This document shows positions 22,990 to 33,791 of a DNA stretch of 64,000 nt, in pieces. A program made the translations under genes and the position numbers. How positions within the stretch are numbered: the stretch's first letter is position 1; each line of letters starts with the position of its first letter. The stretch is from Zoroaster sp. YZ-2022 (Eukaryota > Echinodermata > Asteroidea > Forcipulatida > Zoroasteridae): contig CM055819.1 in NCBI GenBank assembly GCA_029582265.1, positions 36,277,288 to 36,341,287 on the forward strand. The letters are read 5' to 3'. A model generated the notes under the pieces. The model did not search any database. It was given only the letters and a program-made list of their open reading frames with translations, and was not told the origin of the DNA.

Positions 22990-23108
22990 GTGAAGCGGCC
23001 GGGAGTTTTCGCACACGCGTCAGACGGTCAGACTTCCCGTAGACAGCGTTAAGTGTAAACTTTTTGGAATTTTGTCATCAAACCTTTGAAGTTAAATTGT
23101 CATCGACT
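22990..23108 (+). other. possible non-coding first exon
   Basis: A CpG-bearing stretch (GCGGCCGGGAG, ACACGCGTCAGACGG) ends at donor GACTG|GTGAGTAG. It has the look of a promoter-proximal first exon for the exon-like piece at 23901-23999. Confidence 0.3.
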
Positions 23109-23246
23109 GGTGAGTAGATCATATATAATAATAGTGTAAAATGAGTAGGATTTATTGACATAAAACATGTAGGTTTCAGGCAATGGCAACATTTAAAATT
23201 AAATGTTTTCCTGTACATGTCACACAGTTACTGTAATGATGTATTG

Positions 23247-23424
23247 AATAGACCTTATGCACATGACGTCATTTGAGTAGGGCGCCCTCGGCTAGAGGTC
23301 AAAAGAAGGTTGCTCATTAGCCCAATCTGTGCGCCGCGCGTGTACAGATGTGCGTTTTCCATTGTTTCATCATCGTTTTACCTCTAAGATGGCGGCGTGA
23401 TGACGTTAACGCATAAGGTCTATT
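23247..23424. mobile_element. 178-bp MITE
   Basis: Perfect 14-bp terminal inverted repeats AATAGACCTTATGC and GCATAAGGTCTATT. Similarity continues inward through GACGTCAT and TAGAGGT. The interior is GC-richer than its flanks. No target duplication longer than TA/AT can be fixed. The superfamily is not assigned. Confidence 0.7.
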
Positions 23425-23900
23425 ATGGGTTAAGATTGAATTGTACATGTACATGTATCTAATAAAAAATAATGTTATGTATTGTATTTACCAGGTTTTT
23501 CTTGGATGTCAGAACAATATAAATGCGATATAACGGCGCAGGTTAAACCTCATAATATTTGCTGTCTTTTTTTATCCATCTCTGGATCATCTTACTACAT
23601 AATTTTAAAATTAAAATTAGTTGATACCTATACTTTTTCAGTGTCACATAAAGTATGTGATGTATGATCCATGTATTTGTTTCTTCCCTGGCTACTTGTA
23701 TTTCCATTGTAGTGAGAAAGTTAATCACCTTAAAATGAGACATTTCACAAATTGATTGTACCTATGCCAGAAGTTCCAGAATGAGTGTTACTGATGGGCT
23801 TATAATTATACTTTTGGCAATACATAGATCTGTGTTTTTATTGAAAGAGTAGGTGTAAACAAACATTTGAAATTGAAATCATTTATTTGTTATCTTCCAG

Positions 23901-23999
23901 CGTAAGAAGAAACGAAAACCACCCAAAGTACAACATGACTCACAAGATATGTGGTGAATAGAGGAACCCAACACACTAGAAGTTACCCCTGATGTTCTG
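23901..23999 (+). pseudogene. 33-codon exon with one in-frame TGA
   Basis: Clear acceptor TTATCTTCCAG and donor TTCTG|GTAAGAA bound 99 bases. One frame reads RKKKRKPPKVQHDSQDMW, then TGA at 23955-23957, then IEEPNTLEVTPDVL, both halves coding-like with a basic nuclear-signal start. A decayed exon is the simplest reading. The upstream first-exon-like piece at 22990-23108 may belong to it. The protein is not recognised. Confidence 0.45.
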
Positions 24000-24002
24000 G
24001 TA

Positions 24003-24204
24003 AGAACCTTAAAACTTAACACATAGACCTTAACATGTAGTTGTATCCTCGGTTGTGACGTCATGGTTAAGGCATCAGATATCGAATTACACTAAAACAA
24101 AGTTTAATATTTCAAAATATCATATCTCATGAACCACAACAGATATTTTCACATTATTCTTCTCCTTCTTGATGAGACTTATTGAACCAAAAAAACACAG
24201 TTCC
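24003..24204. repeat. fragment of the large dispersed repeat
   Basis: Words such as TTGTGACGTCATGG, CATATCTCATGAACCAC and GATGAGACTTAT match copy A around 8040-8180 in changed order, so this is a rearranged piece. Confidence 0.5.
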
Positions 24205-24378
24205 AAAGTTCACACTCCTGAGGACGATCAGAGCATACTGATCGAAACGCCGAGTTGTACCACCAGTTCTTTTCAGAACTAATTACTACTCAATTGAGAT
24301 TCCACATGGTGTCACCGCAATTAGTCTTACTTATCATCCTCACCATGCAAAGCTACAAGTTTTACCTAAAGTTCACAC
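24205..24378 (+). mobile_element. 152-bp hammerhead insertion flanked by 11-bp target duplication
   Basis: The insert is 24216-24367, flanked by AAAGTTCACAC at 24205-24215 and 24368-24378. Copies A (near 8025), B (near 19600) and D (near 24620) have a single AAAGTTCACA there. The insert carries a hammerhead core and the tail seen in the Penelope remnant at 3400-3450 (GTTCTTTTCAGAAC, CACATGGTGTCACCGCAA). Size, ribozyme and target duplication fit a metazoan retrozyme, a small non-autonomous element moved by Penelope-like machinery, or a severely 5'-truncated Penelope copy. Confidence 0.7.
24218..24248 (+). ncRNA. hammerhead ribozyme core (retrozyme-like)
   Basis: CTGAGGA, perfect 6-bp stem GATCAG/CTGATC closing AGCATA, then GAAAC. 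The conserved core is complete. The stem sequence differs from the copy at 3170 (GATTAG/CTAATC) while pairing is kept, which is covariation. Confidence 0.65.
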
Positions 24379-24471
24379 AGCCTTCAAATTTAACACATGT
24401 TTTTTTAATTTCCTATTTTAATTAATTTATTTGCTTTACATAATAATATAAATTTAATGTAGCTTTGGATA

Positions 24472-25491
24472 TTTATTTAGGCTTTTACAGATCTCTGATA
24501 TTGTAATCAAATTAATTACTGGCATTACTTATTTTAAATTGTGTAATTGCAATTTTGACAATATCTGCTAGTTTTTCTTCTCCTTCTCGATGAGACTTAT
24601 AGAACAAAAAACATAGTTCAAAAGTTCACAGAGCCTTCAAACTTGACACATACTTATACCATAACATGTAGTTGTCAATAAATTTATGACACATGGTTTC
24701 AGGTAAAGTTGTGACGTCATGGTGACGTCATCAGATAGCGAAATACGCTAAAATTTTAATATTTCCAAAACTCATATTTCCATGAACCACAAGATATATT
24801 TACACAATCTTTGCATCATCTTACAGATCTTGAATTATGTGACATTTCGTACACAGACATGATCCAATCAGACCTCCCTTTCCGGTCAAAACCGGATCTG
24901 GTACATGCGTTCATTGGACGAAATTACTATATTGACATGTGACCCTTTTTTTTTAAATGTGACTGACGACGTCATCACCTATCACAGTGCCCTTTTGTGG
25001 CAGATTTAGAAACATAATAATTTCAAAAATCATAGGAATTTGAATATAACTTCTGCGAATAAAGTGATAGTGACATCTTATATTCTCAAAAAATATGTTT
25101 GATACCATCATCAAAGTTCAAAGCGCCCCTATTGGCATTTTTAAAAAGGGATTATTTTCCAACCTCATCAATTGAACCAAAGCAAGTATTAACGTTATTG
25201 TTTCATGATCATGAGGAAGTTTCATTGTGTCATATACATGTATAACCTTCAATGACCTATATGACCTTCAAATCACCTGTTCTGACCTTTACTTCCGGTC
25301 CAAACAGGAAGTCCAAAGTCAACACATTCTAATGCAAAATTTATATCTTTTTGAATACGAAATTGATATTGTTATAATAAAAGATGATACACCTTTGCAA
25401 AATATGATATTGACATCACTGATGATAATTTGATTGAACCGGAAGTTAACTCGAACACCGTGTGTTTGTTCTAATAAACACTTAAGCTCTA
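24472..25491. repeat. large dispersed repeat, partial copy D
   Basis: Matches copy A from about 7868 to 8680 and on into 10236-10410. It keeps the CRE pair (about 24713) and the unfilled LINE site (about 25310). It lacks the 76-bp palindrome and ends at CTTAAGCTCTAG, where the satellite element is inserted. Confidence 0.7.
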
Positions 25492-25494
25492 GTT

Positions 25495-25574
25495 AGGTGT
25501 TTGGGTATGTGCCCGAAACACCTCTTGTTTTTGTTCGTTATTTTTTGGTGTTCGGGTATGTGCCCGAAACACCT
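25495..25574 (-). repeat. duplicated terminal hairpins
   Basis: Two hairpins of the GGTGTTTCGGGCA type, about 52 bases apart, are each followed by TTGTTTTTGTTCGTT. Only one is present in the element at 20300-21269. Confidence 0.65.
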
Positions 25575-25720
25575 TGTTTTTGTTCGTTTTTTTTTGTTTT
25601 TTTTTACTTCTTCTTCTTCTCCCCCGCGACTGTCCGGTAACAAACACATACTTGCAAACTTCACATGAACTTGAAACTTGGCATGTACTTAGAACTTAAT
25701 AAGTACATGAAACACTAACT

Positions 25721-27670
25721 GTCCAAACCGGAAGTCAAAGTTTAATATTTAAAAAAATCATATCTCAACAACCACAAGAGGTAAATTCACAATTTTTGCA
25801 CCATTGTACAGATCGTTAATTGTCAAAAAATATTTACAAAAAGGTGACCCCAATTTGACCTTACTTCCTGTCCAAACCGGAAGTCAAATTTTAATATTTA
25901 AAAAAATCATATCTCAAAAACCACAAGAGGTAAATTCACAATTTATGCACCATTGTACAGATCGTTAATTGTCCAAAAATACTTACAAAAGGTGACCCCA
26001 ATTTGACCTCACTTCCTGTCCAAACCGGAAGTCAAAGTTTAATATTTAAAACAATTATATCTCAACAACCACAACAGGTAAATTCACAATTTTTGTACCA
26101 TTATACAGATCGTTAATTGTCAAAACATATTTACAAAAAGGTGACCCCAATTTGACCTTACTTGCTGTCCAAACCGGAAGTCAAAGTTTAATATTTAACA
26201 AAATCATATCTCAACAACCACAAGAGGTAAATTCAAAATTTTTGTACCATTGTACAGATCGTTAAGTGTCAAAAATAAATTACAAAAAGGTGACCCCAAT
26301 TTGACATTACTGCCTGTCCAAACCGGAAGTCAAAGTTTAATATTTAAAACAATTATATCTCAACAACCACAACAGGTAAATTCACAATTTTTGTACCATT
26401 GTACAGATCGTTAATTGTCAAAACACATTTACAGAAAGGTGACCCCAATTTGACCTTACTTCCTGTCCAAACCGGAAGTCAAAGTTTAATATTAAAAAAA
26501 TCATATCTCAACAACCACAAGAGGTAAATTCACAATTTTTGGGCCACTGTACAGATCGTTAATTGTCAAAAAAAATAACAAAAACGTAACCCCAATTTGA
26601 CCTTACTTCCTGTCCAAACCGGAAGTCAAATTTTAATATTTAAAAAAATCATATCTCAACAACCACAAGAGGTAAATTCACAATTTTTGGGCCACTGTAC
26701 AGATCGTTAATTGTAAAAAAAAAAATACAAAAAGGTGACCCCAATTTGACCTTACTTCCTGTCCAAACCGGAAGTCAAAGTTTAATATTAAAAAAAATCA
26801 TATCTCAACAACCACCAGAGGTAAATTGACTTTTTTGCACCATTGTACAGATCGTTAATGTTCAAAAAATATTTACAAAAAGGTGACCCCAATTTGACCT
26901 TACTTCCTGTCCAAACCGGAAGTCAAAGTTTAATATTTAAAAAAATCATATCTCAACAACCACAAGAGGTAAATTGAAATTTTTTGCACCATTGTATAGA
27001 TTGTTATTTGTCAAAAATATTTACAAAAAGGTGACCCCAGTTTGACCTTACTTCCTGTCCAAACTGGAAGTCAAACTTTAATATGTAAAAAATCATATCT
27101 CAACAACCACAAGAGGTAAATTCACAATTTCTGTACCATTGTACACATCGTTAATTGTCAAAAAATATTTATAAAAACGTGACTTAAATTTGACCTTACT
27201 TCCTGTCCAAACCGGAAGTCAAAGTTTAATATTAAAAACAATCATATCTCAACAACCACAAGAGGTAAATTGAAAATTTCTGTACCATTGTACAGATCGT
27301 TAATTGTCAAAAAATATTTACAAAAAGGTGATCCCAATTTGACCTTACTTCCTGTCCAAACCGGAAGTCAAAGTTTAATATTTAAGAAAATCATATCTCA
27401 ACAACCACAAGAGGTAAATTCACAATTTTTGCACCATTGTACAGATCGTTAATTTTCCAAAAAAAATTACAAAAAGGTGACCCCAATTTGACCTTACTTC
27501 CTGTCCAAACTGGAAGTCAAATTTTAATATTTAAAAAATCATATCTCAACAACCACAATATGTAAATTGAAATTTTTTGCACCATTGTATAGATTGTTAA
27601 TTGTCAAAAATATTTACACAAAGGTGACCCCAATTTGACCTTTACTTCCTGTCTAAAGCGGAAGTCAAAG
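25721..27670 (-). repeat. satellite array, about 13 monomers of 148-149 bp
   Basis: GTCCAAACCGGAAGTCAAA (with small variants) starts at 25721, 25870, 26018, 26167, 26316, 26465, 26612, 26761, 26909, 27057, 27205, 27354, 27503 and 27651. Each monomer has the order ACCGGAAGT, CATATCTCAACAACCAC, AGGTAAATTCAC, CAGATCGTTAATTGTC, GTGACCCCAATTTGACC, ACTTCCTG. Monomers differ by a few per cent. Short open frames in the array are artefacts. Confidence 0.95.
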
Positions 27671-27800
27671 TTTAATATTAAAAAAAATAATGATGCAAAA
27701 TTTCTTTTAAAAACATTCTGACGTCATCATCACTGCCCTGACAAAACTCGAACACCTATGTGTTTGTAATATCACAAACACTGCCGTCTATTTTTATTTT

Positions 27801-27984
27801 TTTTTCCTCCTTGACTGTCATTTTAAGATTGAAATGCATTGGAACTGAAACCACATACCATGTTTTTCATTTGTATACCTATCAGCAAGGAATTTTGCTT
27901 TAGAATAAAAGTATCCCAAGCATTTTTGTTGTACTTTTCGCTGTGATTTACACAGCAAATTCATCCATATTGCGTGTAATGCTC
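27801..27984. other. no gene seen
   Basis: AT-rich flank between the satellite element and the 84-bp tandem repeat. No feature seen. Confidence 0.3.
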
Positions 27985-28210
27985 AACATGCAACATGTGA
28001 GTGTCCATTCGATTTGAAAACGTGTAGATCGAGTCGCAATCGTTGACACACGTACAGTACGGGGAGCCAGTGCACAACGTGTGAGGGCCATTCGATTGGA
28101 AAACGTGTAGATTTGAGCCGCAATCGTTGGCACACAGTGTGTGCGAAGGCAGTGCACCATGTGAGGGCCGGGGCCATTCGATTTGAAAACATGTAGATTG
28201 AGTCTTGGGT
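27985..28210. repeat. tandem repeat, three units of 83-86 bp
   Basis: The word CCATTCGATTTGAAAACGTG, with variants, starts at 28005, 28088 and 28174. Units also share GCAATCGTTGACACAC. The open frames across it, on the minus strand, reflect the repeat. Confidence 0.8.
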
Positions 28211-28425
28211 ACCGGTAAATTTACCGGTAAAAAAAGTGGAAAATTTCACAAATCAAACGTATTATATTTTATACGAAGAAAATTGGTAAGTTTCATTAAT
28301 AAATAGGCCTATGAATGACGGGGGAAAAAAACGAAAAAAAAAACCGACCCGAGATTTAAGCACTTTTGGGTCGGTCGGTGGAGGGCAACTCAACATCTTT
28401 TTTTTGGCCTAATAGTTAGACATAA
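28211..28425. other. spacer, no gene seen
   Basis: Contains ACCGGTAAATTTACCGGT (28208-28226), a short palindrome, and A-runs. Nothing else. Confidence 0.3.
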
Positions 28426-29462
28426 TACGAGTTCCGAACGGTGTGTACGAGTAATACCAACTACAAAGGGATCGGATACAGCCAGGACCATAATTCGTTC
28501 ATGCGGCTTGTCACTCGGTATACGGTACGGGCACTGCTACACCGAGAGATGGACGGCTGGTCGGTCTCAAACACAGGGACCACCAGGGTTTGAATACACG
28601 GTGTGTCTGGACGGGGCCAGAGTGTGTATTAGACTGCATTAGCTAGGTGAACCAATGGTCGATCGACGCACTGAACCATTGGTTCAACGAATGAGGCTCT
28701 GGACTGTAACAGTTCGGTATACCGCACTGTCATGGATCGGATCGAGTCACACAGATATTATTCGGAATCACACTTCGCCGAGATGAGGAAATCTCTGGGT
28801 TTATATAGAAATCTGGAGCCTAGGAATGAATAAAACATTTATAGCCTAATTTAGCGTATTAGCCAATGAGAAGCTTGCCTTCCGCGTCTAAGGGTATAAA
28901 TGTGTGCAAAATCAGAGTATATAACAGGTCCTTGTTCCATTACATTGTATAAGGTATTTGACGAAAGTAAAGTGAGTGACAACTTAGAAAGGAGGGCGTG
29001 TTCTAGGGGTAATGCTTACTGGGGATTCTAAGCTATTGCATGAGGGGAGCAGCGATTGCGCATGGGAGCACGGACCAAGGCCTAGGACTGAGCGGGTCAT
29101 CAGTCACGGTGACTATTTGGCCGTGCTACACCCACGAACCGTGTTCGGTGTGTAGGGTAGACTCCGAGGAAAGTAGGAGAAAAATAGACTAAGTCCAAAG
29201 GACAGCTCCAAGCCACGTGGCGGGAGGGTGTGGCACGCACGCAAGGCTCTCGCTGGTGTTGCATTATGCATTGCGTTGGCGCTGGATATGCATGAGCAAA
29301 GGTAGCGTCCTTGTATGGATTGCATATTCATAGCAGACAATCGAGGGTCCGAGGAAACAACCCTGGGACTGCTTGAAATTGCATCGTAAGCAACAAATTG
29401 GAAATGGAAGAAGTGAAACAGAGGGTGCTAATATTTACGAAATCAAAGGGTAAGATTCGTAA
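28426..29462. repeat. 1-kb inverted repeat, left arm
   Basis: Pairs with 30716-31796 in inverted orientation over its whole length, with many substitutions and small indels. It contains a TATAAATGTG box-like word (28913) and a minus-strand open frame at 29113-29340, whose first 50 or so codons are also open in the right arm. The arms end at GTAAGATTCGTAAC and its complement. Confidence 0.75.
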
Positions 29463-30045
29463 CAGTATAAAGTTCATCATGGCCTTCATCCTGCTGTATA
29501 CGTGTTCAGCGATGCGCAATACTTAAATATTTTGTATCCTGCAACCTCAAATTCTGAATAGGGGGAAGGGCCGTAGCAAGCGGGGGGGGGACCCCAATAT
29601 TTTGTCTCAGTCAGCATTTAGAGCATCAGTCGGCAAATCAAACATTAAAGGTACTAGAACGAGGGTTGGTCCAGAATAAATTTTCAGTGCTATGGGTGTG
29701 CCGACTGCAAATGTATTGTGTTTCTAAGCTCTGAATATTTGCCAATTTGTTCCCCCCCCCCCGCGTGGGGTGGGGGAAACCAAATAAATTATGCCACCAC
29801 GCGTAGTTCTTACGCCACTGATTATGGAGGTTGGCCTGGCCATCCTCCATGCCAAAACTGGTTGTATGTTTTAAAGACAATTGCAGCTAAAACAGTTGTT
29901 TTCTTCAATTTTATTTATTTGTTATCAGCCTATCTCTGACTTTTTCCAATCTAAGGAAAGCAACAGAAAGTTGAAAAAGAAACTCAATGCGTAGAACTCA
30001 ATGTGTGATCATATTGTGGTCATCAAACAAATATATATATTTCAA
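29463..30045. other. spacer between the arms, left half
   Basis: G9 near 29582 and a C12 run followed by GCGTGGGGTGGGGG (about 29751-29775), which can fold back. No gene. Confidence 0.35.
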
Positions 30046-30179
30046 AGTTTCAAAGTACTTTTTGCAAAAAATTGTTAATCACCTTCCACATTATTGGTCT
30101 TTCAAGAATATTCATTAAACCTGATTTTTATGTTCAATTCAAGATTAAAAACATTTTACAACAATCTGGAATAAGATGA
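30046..30179. repeat. left flank of the 3.6-kb insertion (paralogue of 62107-62290)
   Basis: Shares AAAGTACTTTTTGCAAAAA, TTGGTCTTTCAAGAATATT and CTGGAATAAGATGA with 62107-62290. The match stops at 30179 and resumes at 33792. Confidence 0.75.
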
Positions 30180-30510
30180 TCATGAAGTGTGGAAAAGCAA
30201 TCGCTTTGTGAGGGCAAAGTAAATAGCGCCCTCAAGAGTCTGTACATATTCACGCCTGCGCCTAATGTAAAAAAATCATTTTCACTTTGTAAACTCGGTA
30301 AAGTGTACATGTGTATCACTTGACTGTGAGTGTGATTGTCACCCAAATTACCACAATTTTCCTAATTATGTGCGTCTTTTAATGAATGTGAGTACAACCA
30401 CTGATTAGTTAATGTTCTTAGTTCCTAATAGGCCTATGTATTGTTCTATTTCCAACTCTGTTGAATTACCGAGATTTTAGCCTGGAAGTTTGTGACCTCA
30501 TTAAACTTAT

Positions 30511-30715
30511 GGAAAGAATGTCGTATCCGGCCGCCACTTTTTAAGGGCTTTTTTGGATTTTTTTTGCAACCACTAACCAGTAAAAAAATCATTCTATTGA
30601 TTTTTGGTGGTACAGAAAGCGAAAACTATCTTTAAAATCCACTTTTATGATGGTTTTCGGACTTGATTTCCCTTCTAAAAAATCCTCCCCTTCAGACAAT
30701 AGAAGGATCCTAGTG
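30511..30715 (+). repeat. terminal inverted repeat, outer left
   Basis: Begins GGAAAGAATGTCGTATCC and GGCCGCCACTTTTTAAGGG. It pairs with 33322-33532, which ends in CCTTAAAAAGTGGCGG and ACATTCTTTCC. About 205-210 bp with moderate divergence. Confidence 0.8.
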
Positions 30716-31796
30716 TTACGAATCTTACCCTTTGATTTTGATAAATATTACCATCCTCTATTTCACTTCTTCCACTTCCAATATTTTGCTTACGATGCAA
30801 TTTGAAGCAGTCTAAGTCCCAGGGTTGTTTCCCCGGACCCTCGATTGTCCGCTATGAATATGCAATCCATACAAGGACGCTACTTTTCCTCATGCATATC
30901 CAGCGCCAACGCAATGCATAATGCAACACCAGCGAGAGCCTTGCGTGCGTGCCACACCCTCCCGCCACGTGGCTTGGAGCCGTCCTATGGACTTAGTCTA
31001 TTTTCCGAATACTTTCCTCGGAGTCCACCCCTTCACACCGAACACGGTTCGTGGGTGAACCACGGCCAAACAGTCACCGTGACTGACCCGCTCAGTCATT
31101 AGCCGTGGCCCGCGTGTATAGCGCTCCCTGCCCAAGCACAGCCGCTGTTCCCCTCATGCACTAATAGCTTAGCATCCAAGCAAATAGATTAACATGCCCG
31201 GTAAGCATTTTCCCCTTGAACACGCCCTCCTTTCTAAGTTGTCGATCACTTCACTTTCGTCAAATACCTTACCTTATATGGAACAAGGACATGTTGTATA
31301 CCCTGATTTTGCACACGTTTCTACCCTTAGACGCGGAAGGCAAGCTTCTCATTGGCTAAGACGCTAAACTAGGCTTATGTTTTATTCATTCCGAGGCCCC
31401 ATATTTCTATATAATCCCCAAGATTTCCTGATCTCGGCGGAAGTGCGATTCCGAATAATATCCCGTATGGTGATCCGATCCATGACAGTGCAATATACCG
31501 AACTATTACGGTCCAGAGCCTCGTTCGTTGAACCAATGGTGCAGGGCGTCGATATGGCCATTGGTTCGCCTACATGTAGCTAATGCGGTATGGTACACAC
31601 TCTGGCCCCGTCCAGACACCCAGTGTAGTCAAGCCCCGGTGGTCCCCGTCGTAGAGACCGACCAGCCGCTCGTCTCTCGGTATAGCAGTGCCCGTACCGT
31701 ATGCCGAGTGACAAGCTGCATGAACGAACGATGGTCCCCACTGACTGTACCCAATAGTTGGTATTCGTACACCATATTCGGAACTTAACACAAGTA
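30716..31796. repeat. 1-kb inverted repeat, right arm
   Basis: Complement of 28426-29462. The open frame at 30845-31102 (plus) starts MSAMNMQSIQGRY, as in the left arm. It is probably shared by descent and is not clearly coding, because the frames diverge after about 55 codons. Confidence 0.75.
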
Positions 31797-32046
31797 TATA
31801 AGTTTAACTATTGACATGTACCTATACGCTACCACTCCTGTCATGTATGTTACTAGTGCCATTGTTAAATAGTGATGTTAAATAATAAACCAACCCCATT
31901 GATTGAGATTGTCACAACAAAGTTTATGTCCGACTATTATTTGTTGACCCACAAAAGTGGGGAATGCAACACTATTATAGTTGCCACTATACATGTACAA
32001 TGACTGTGTTGGTCACTAATTGTGGAGTTTACAAGATCAGACTGAC

Positions 32047-33290
32047 ATGACTGAGGAAGTCATCGTATACCAAAAATGCCTGATTTTTCATGAAATAAAT
32101 ATCCTGGAATAATTTGAAGTATAATATGTCCATCATCATCCATATGTTCTCCACCTTACCAGGTAGGTAAGATTACATTATTGGTTATATTTAATGAAAA
32201 ATAGTGGCGGCCAGATACGACATTCTACCCAAACTTAGCCCTATAAACGTTACCCTAGATAGACTATCCGATCGTATGTGTATAGCAAGGCTATGCGCTC
32301 CGTTTGGCGTTGTGCATGTATTCCTCATTGTAGTGGTATATTTGAGTAAACTCAGCAATTCCGGGTAGAATGTCGTATCCAACCGCCACTTTTTCTCGTT
32401 ACTTTTTCTCGTATATAACCAATAGTGTAATCTTATATGGATGATGATGTCGCCCTGATAGGACCTTATCTACAGTGCAAAGTACACTTCCGATAGGGTC
32501 CTGACCAAGAGTTATTTCTGTTCGTATACCTGTATTCCCTGTAAAGTTTGCACTGAATTTTCTCCCTTTTTACCTGTCTTCATTGGCTGATCCGAGGAAA
32601 TGCAGGCACTGTAATTAACTTCTTAAAAAAAGAAGAGTATTTCCCCGACATTTCTCAGAGCAACGGCCAATCTGTGTACAAACTTTTCATGCCGTTCATG
32701 CTGAATAATGCGTATGAGCGATGACCTTGGGGTCAGAACATCAATTGCGCGGCAGAACACGTCTCATTAAATCGCCTGTAATGTAAGTAAAGTCATGTCG
32801 CCCTTGCGCAATTGATGTTCTGCCGCGCAATCGATGTTCTGACCCCAATGTGACAAGGTCATCGCTCGATGAAGGACATGACATGTTTGCACACAGATTG
32901 GCCGTTGCTCTGAGAAATGTCGCAGAAATCCTCTTTTTTTAGACATCTTTCAACAAAAATCGTTTCTCCAAGAGGCAGTTAAGATGCATTTCCTCGGTTC
33001 AGCCATGGAGGAAGGAAAAGCTTCCTCCATGGTTCAGCCAACGAAGACAGGTAAAAAAGGGAGAAAACTCTACACGTATACGAACAGGAAGAACTCTTGG
33101 TCAGGACCCTATCGGAAGTGTACTTTGCACTGTAGATAGGGTCCTATCAGGGCTAGATGATGATGGACATATACTTCAAATTATTCCTGGATATTTATTT
33201 CATGCAAAATCAGGCATTTTTGGTATACGATGACATCCTCAGTCATGACATGTCAGTCTGATCTTGTCAACTCCCCCGTTATAGTGACCA
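32047..33290. repeat. second palindrome, centre near 32790
   Basis: Arms 32047-32170 plus 32440-32720, and 32830-33290, are inverted copies with AGGACCTTATCTACAGTGC/GCACTGTAGATAGGGTCC and GATGACCTT/AAGGTCATC. The part with ATTATTCCTGGATATTTATT also matches copy A near 7360, linking this element to the large dispersed repeat. Confidence 0.7.
32207..32395. repeat. inner copies of the same terminus, facing each other
   Basis: GTGGCGGCCAGATACGACAT at 32204 and GAATGTCGTATCCAACCGCC at 32368 are internal versions of the outer ends. They show that two related elements lie side by side, or one inside the other. Confidence 0.7.
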
Positions 33291-33321
33291 ACACGGTAAT
33301 TGTACACGGTAATTGCAGTGG

Positions 33322-33532
33322 CAACTATAATAGGATCCTTCTATTTTCTGAAGGGGAGGGTTTTTTAGAAGGGAAATAAATTCCGAAAACCATCAAAAAA
33401 TTAGATTTTAAAGGTAGTTTTCGCTTTCTTTACCCACAAAAATCGATAGAATCATTTTTTAATTGGTTAGTGGTTGCAAAAAAATTCCCCAAAAACCCTT
33501 AAAAAGTGGCGGTCGAATACAACATTCTTTCC
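33322..33532 (-). repeat. terminal inverted repeat, outer right
   Basis: Partner of 30511-30715. Confidence 0.8.
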
Positions 33533-33791
33533 GGAATTCCTCTATTTCCCATCTTATATTACAGAACCACGGTTTCCAACATGGTTTTGCAATGACTACA
33601 ACATGTAACCCAGTCACACCCAGTAAGTAACCTAGGTTACATGCTAAATACCTTTTAAATTACATAATTGATATTCTACCAACAATCAAGCTAATCAATA
33701 CCATTGTCTGTACAACTAACGTTAGTCTCTCTGTGCTACCATTCGAGCTATCCCTTTAATTTACTGAGTGAACCCATCACTTCTTCACATA

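Larger units (their letters stand above)
25491..27800 (-). mobile_element. hairpin-ended satellite element, minus orientation
   Basis: The same layout as 20300-21269 but reversed and larger: two terminal hairpins (25495-25523 and 25547-25574), a short pyrimidine microsatellite, about 13 monomers of 148-149 bp, a leader with TGACGTCA (about 27719) and a leader hairpin (27760-27781). Insertion is in CTCTAG|TT of copy D. The duplicated end hairpin suggests that a second element end was added. No coding sequence. Confidence 0.65.
30180..33791. mobile_element. 3.6-kb insertion made of nested inverted repeats
   Basis: The paralogous site at 62290 reads straight through from AATAAGATGA to AACATGATT. 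Here 3,612 bases intervene. They hold the right arm of the 1-kb inverted repeat and two elements with similar termini (30511-32230 and 32363-33532). Insert ends are not clear inverted repeats, and no target duplication is certain. It may be a composite that moved as a unit, or several successive insertions. Confidence 0.6.

Noticed and set aside
23955..23957. Selenocysteine codon
   Set aside because: No SECIS-like element is visible and the surroundings are decayed; a nonsense mutation is simpler.
27270..27452. Small protein inside the satellite array (also 20459-20659)
   Set aside because: The open frames come from the monomer and vary with its indels.
25721..27670. CRISPR array
   Set aside because: Repeats are 148 bp, head to tail with no unique spacers, in a eukaryotic genome. 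They are satellite monomers.
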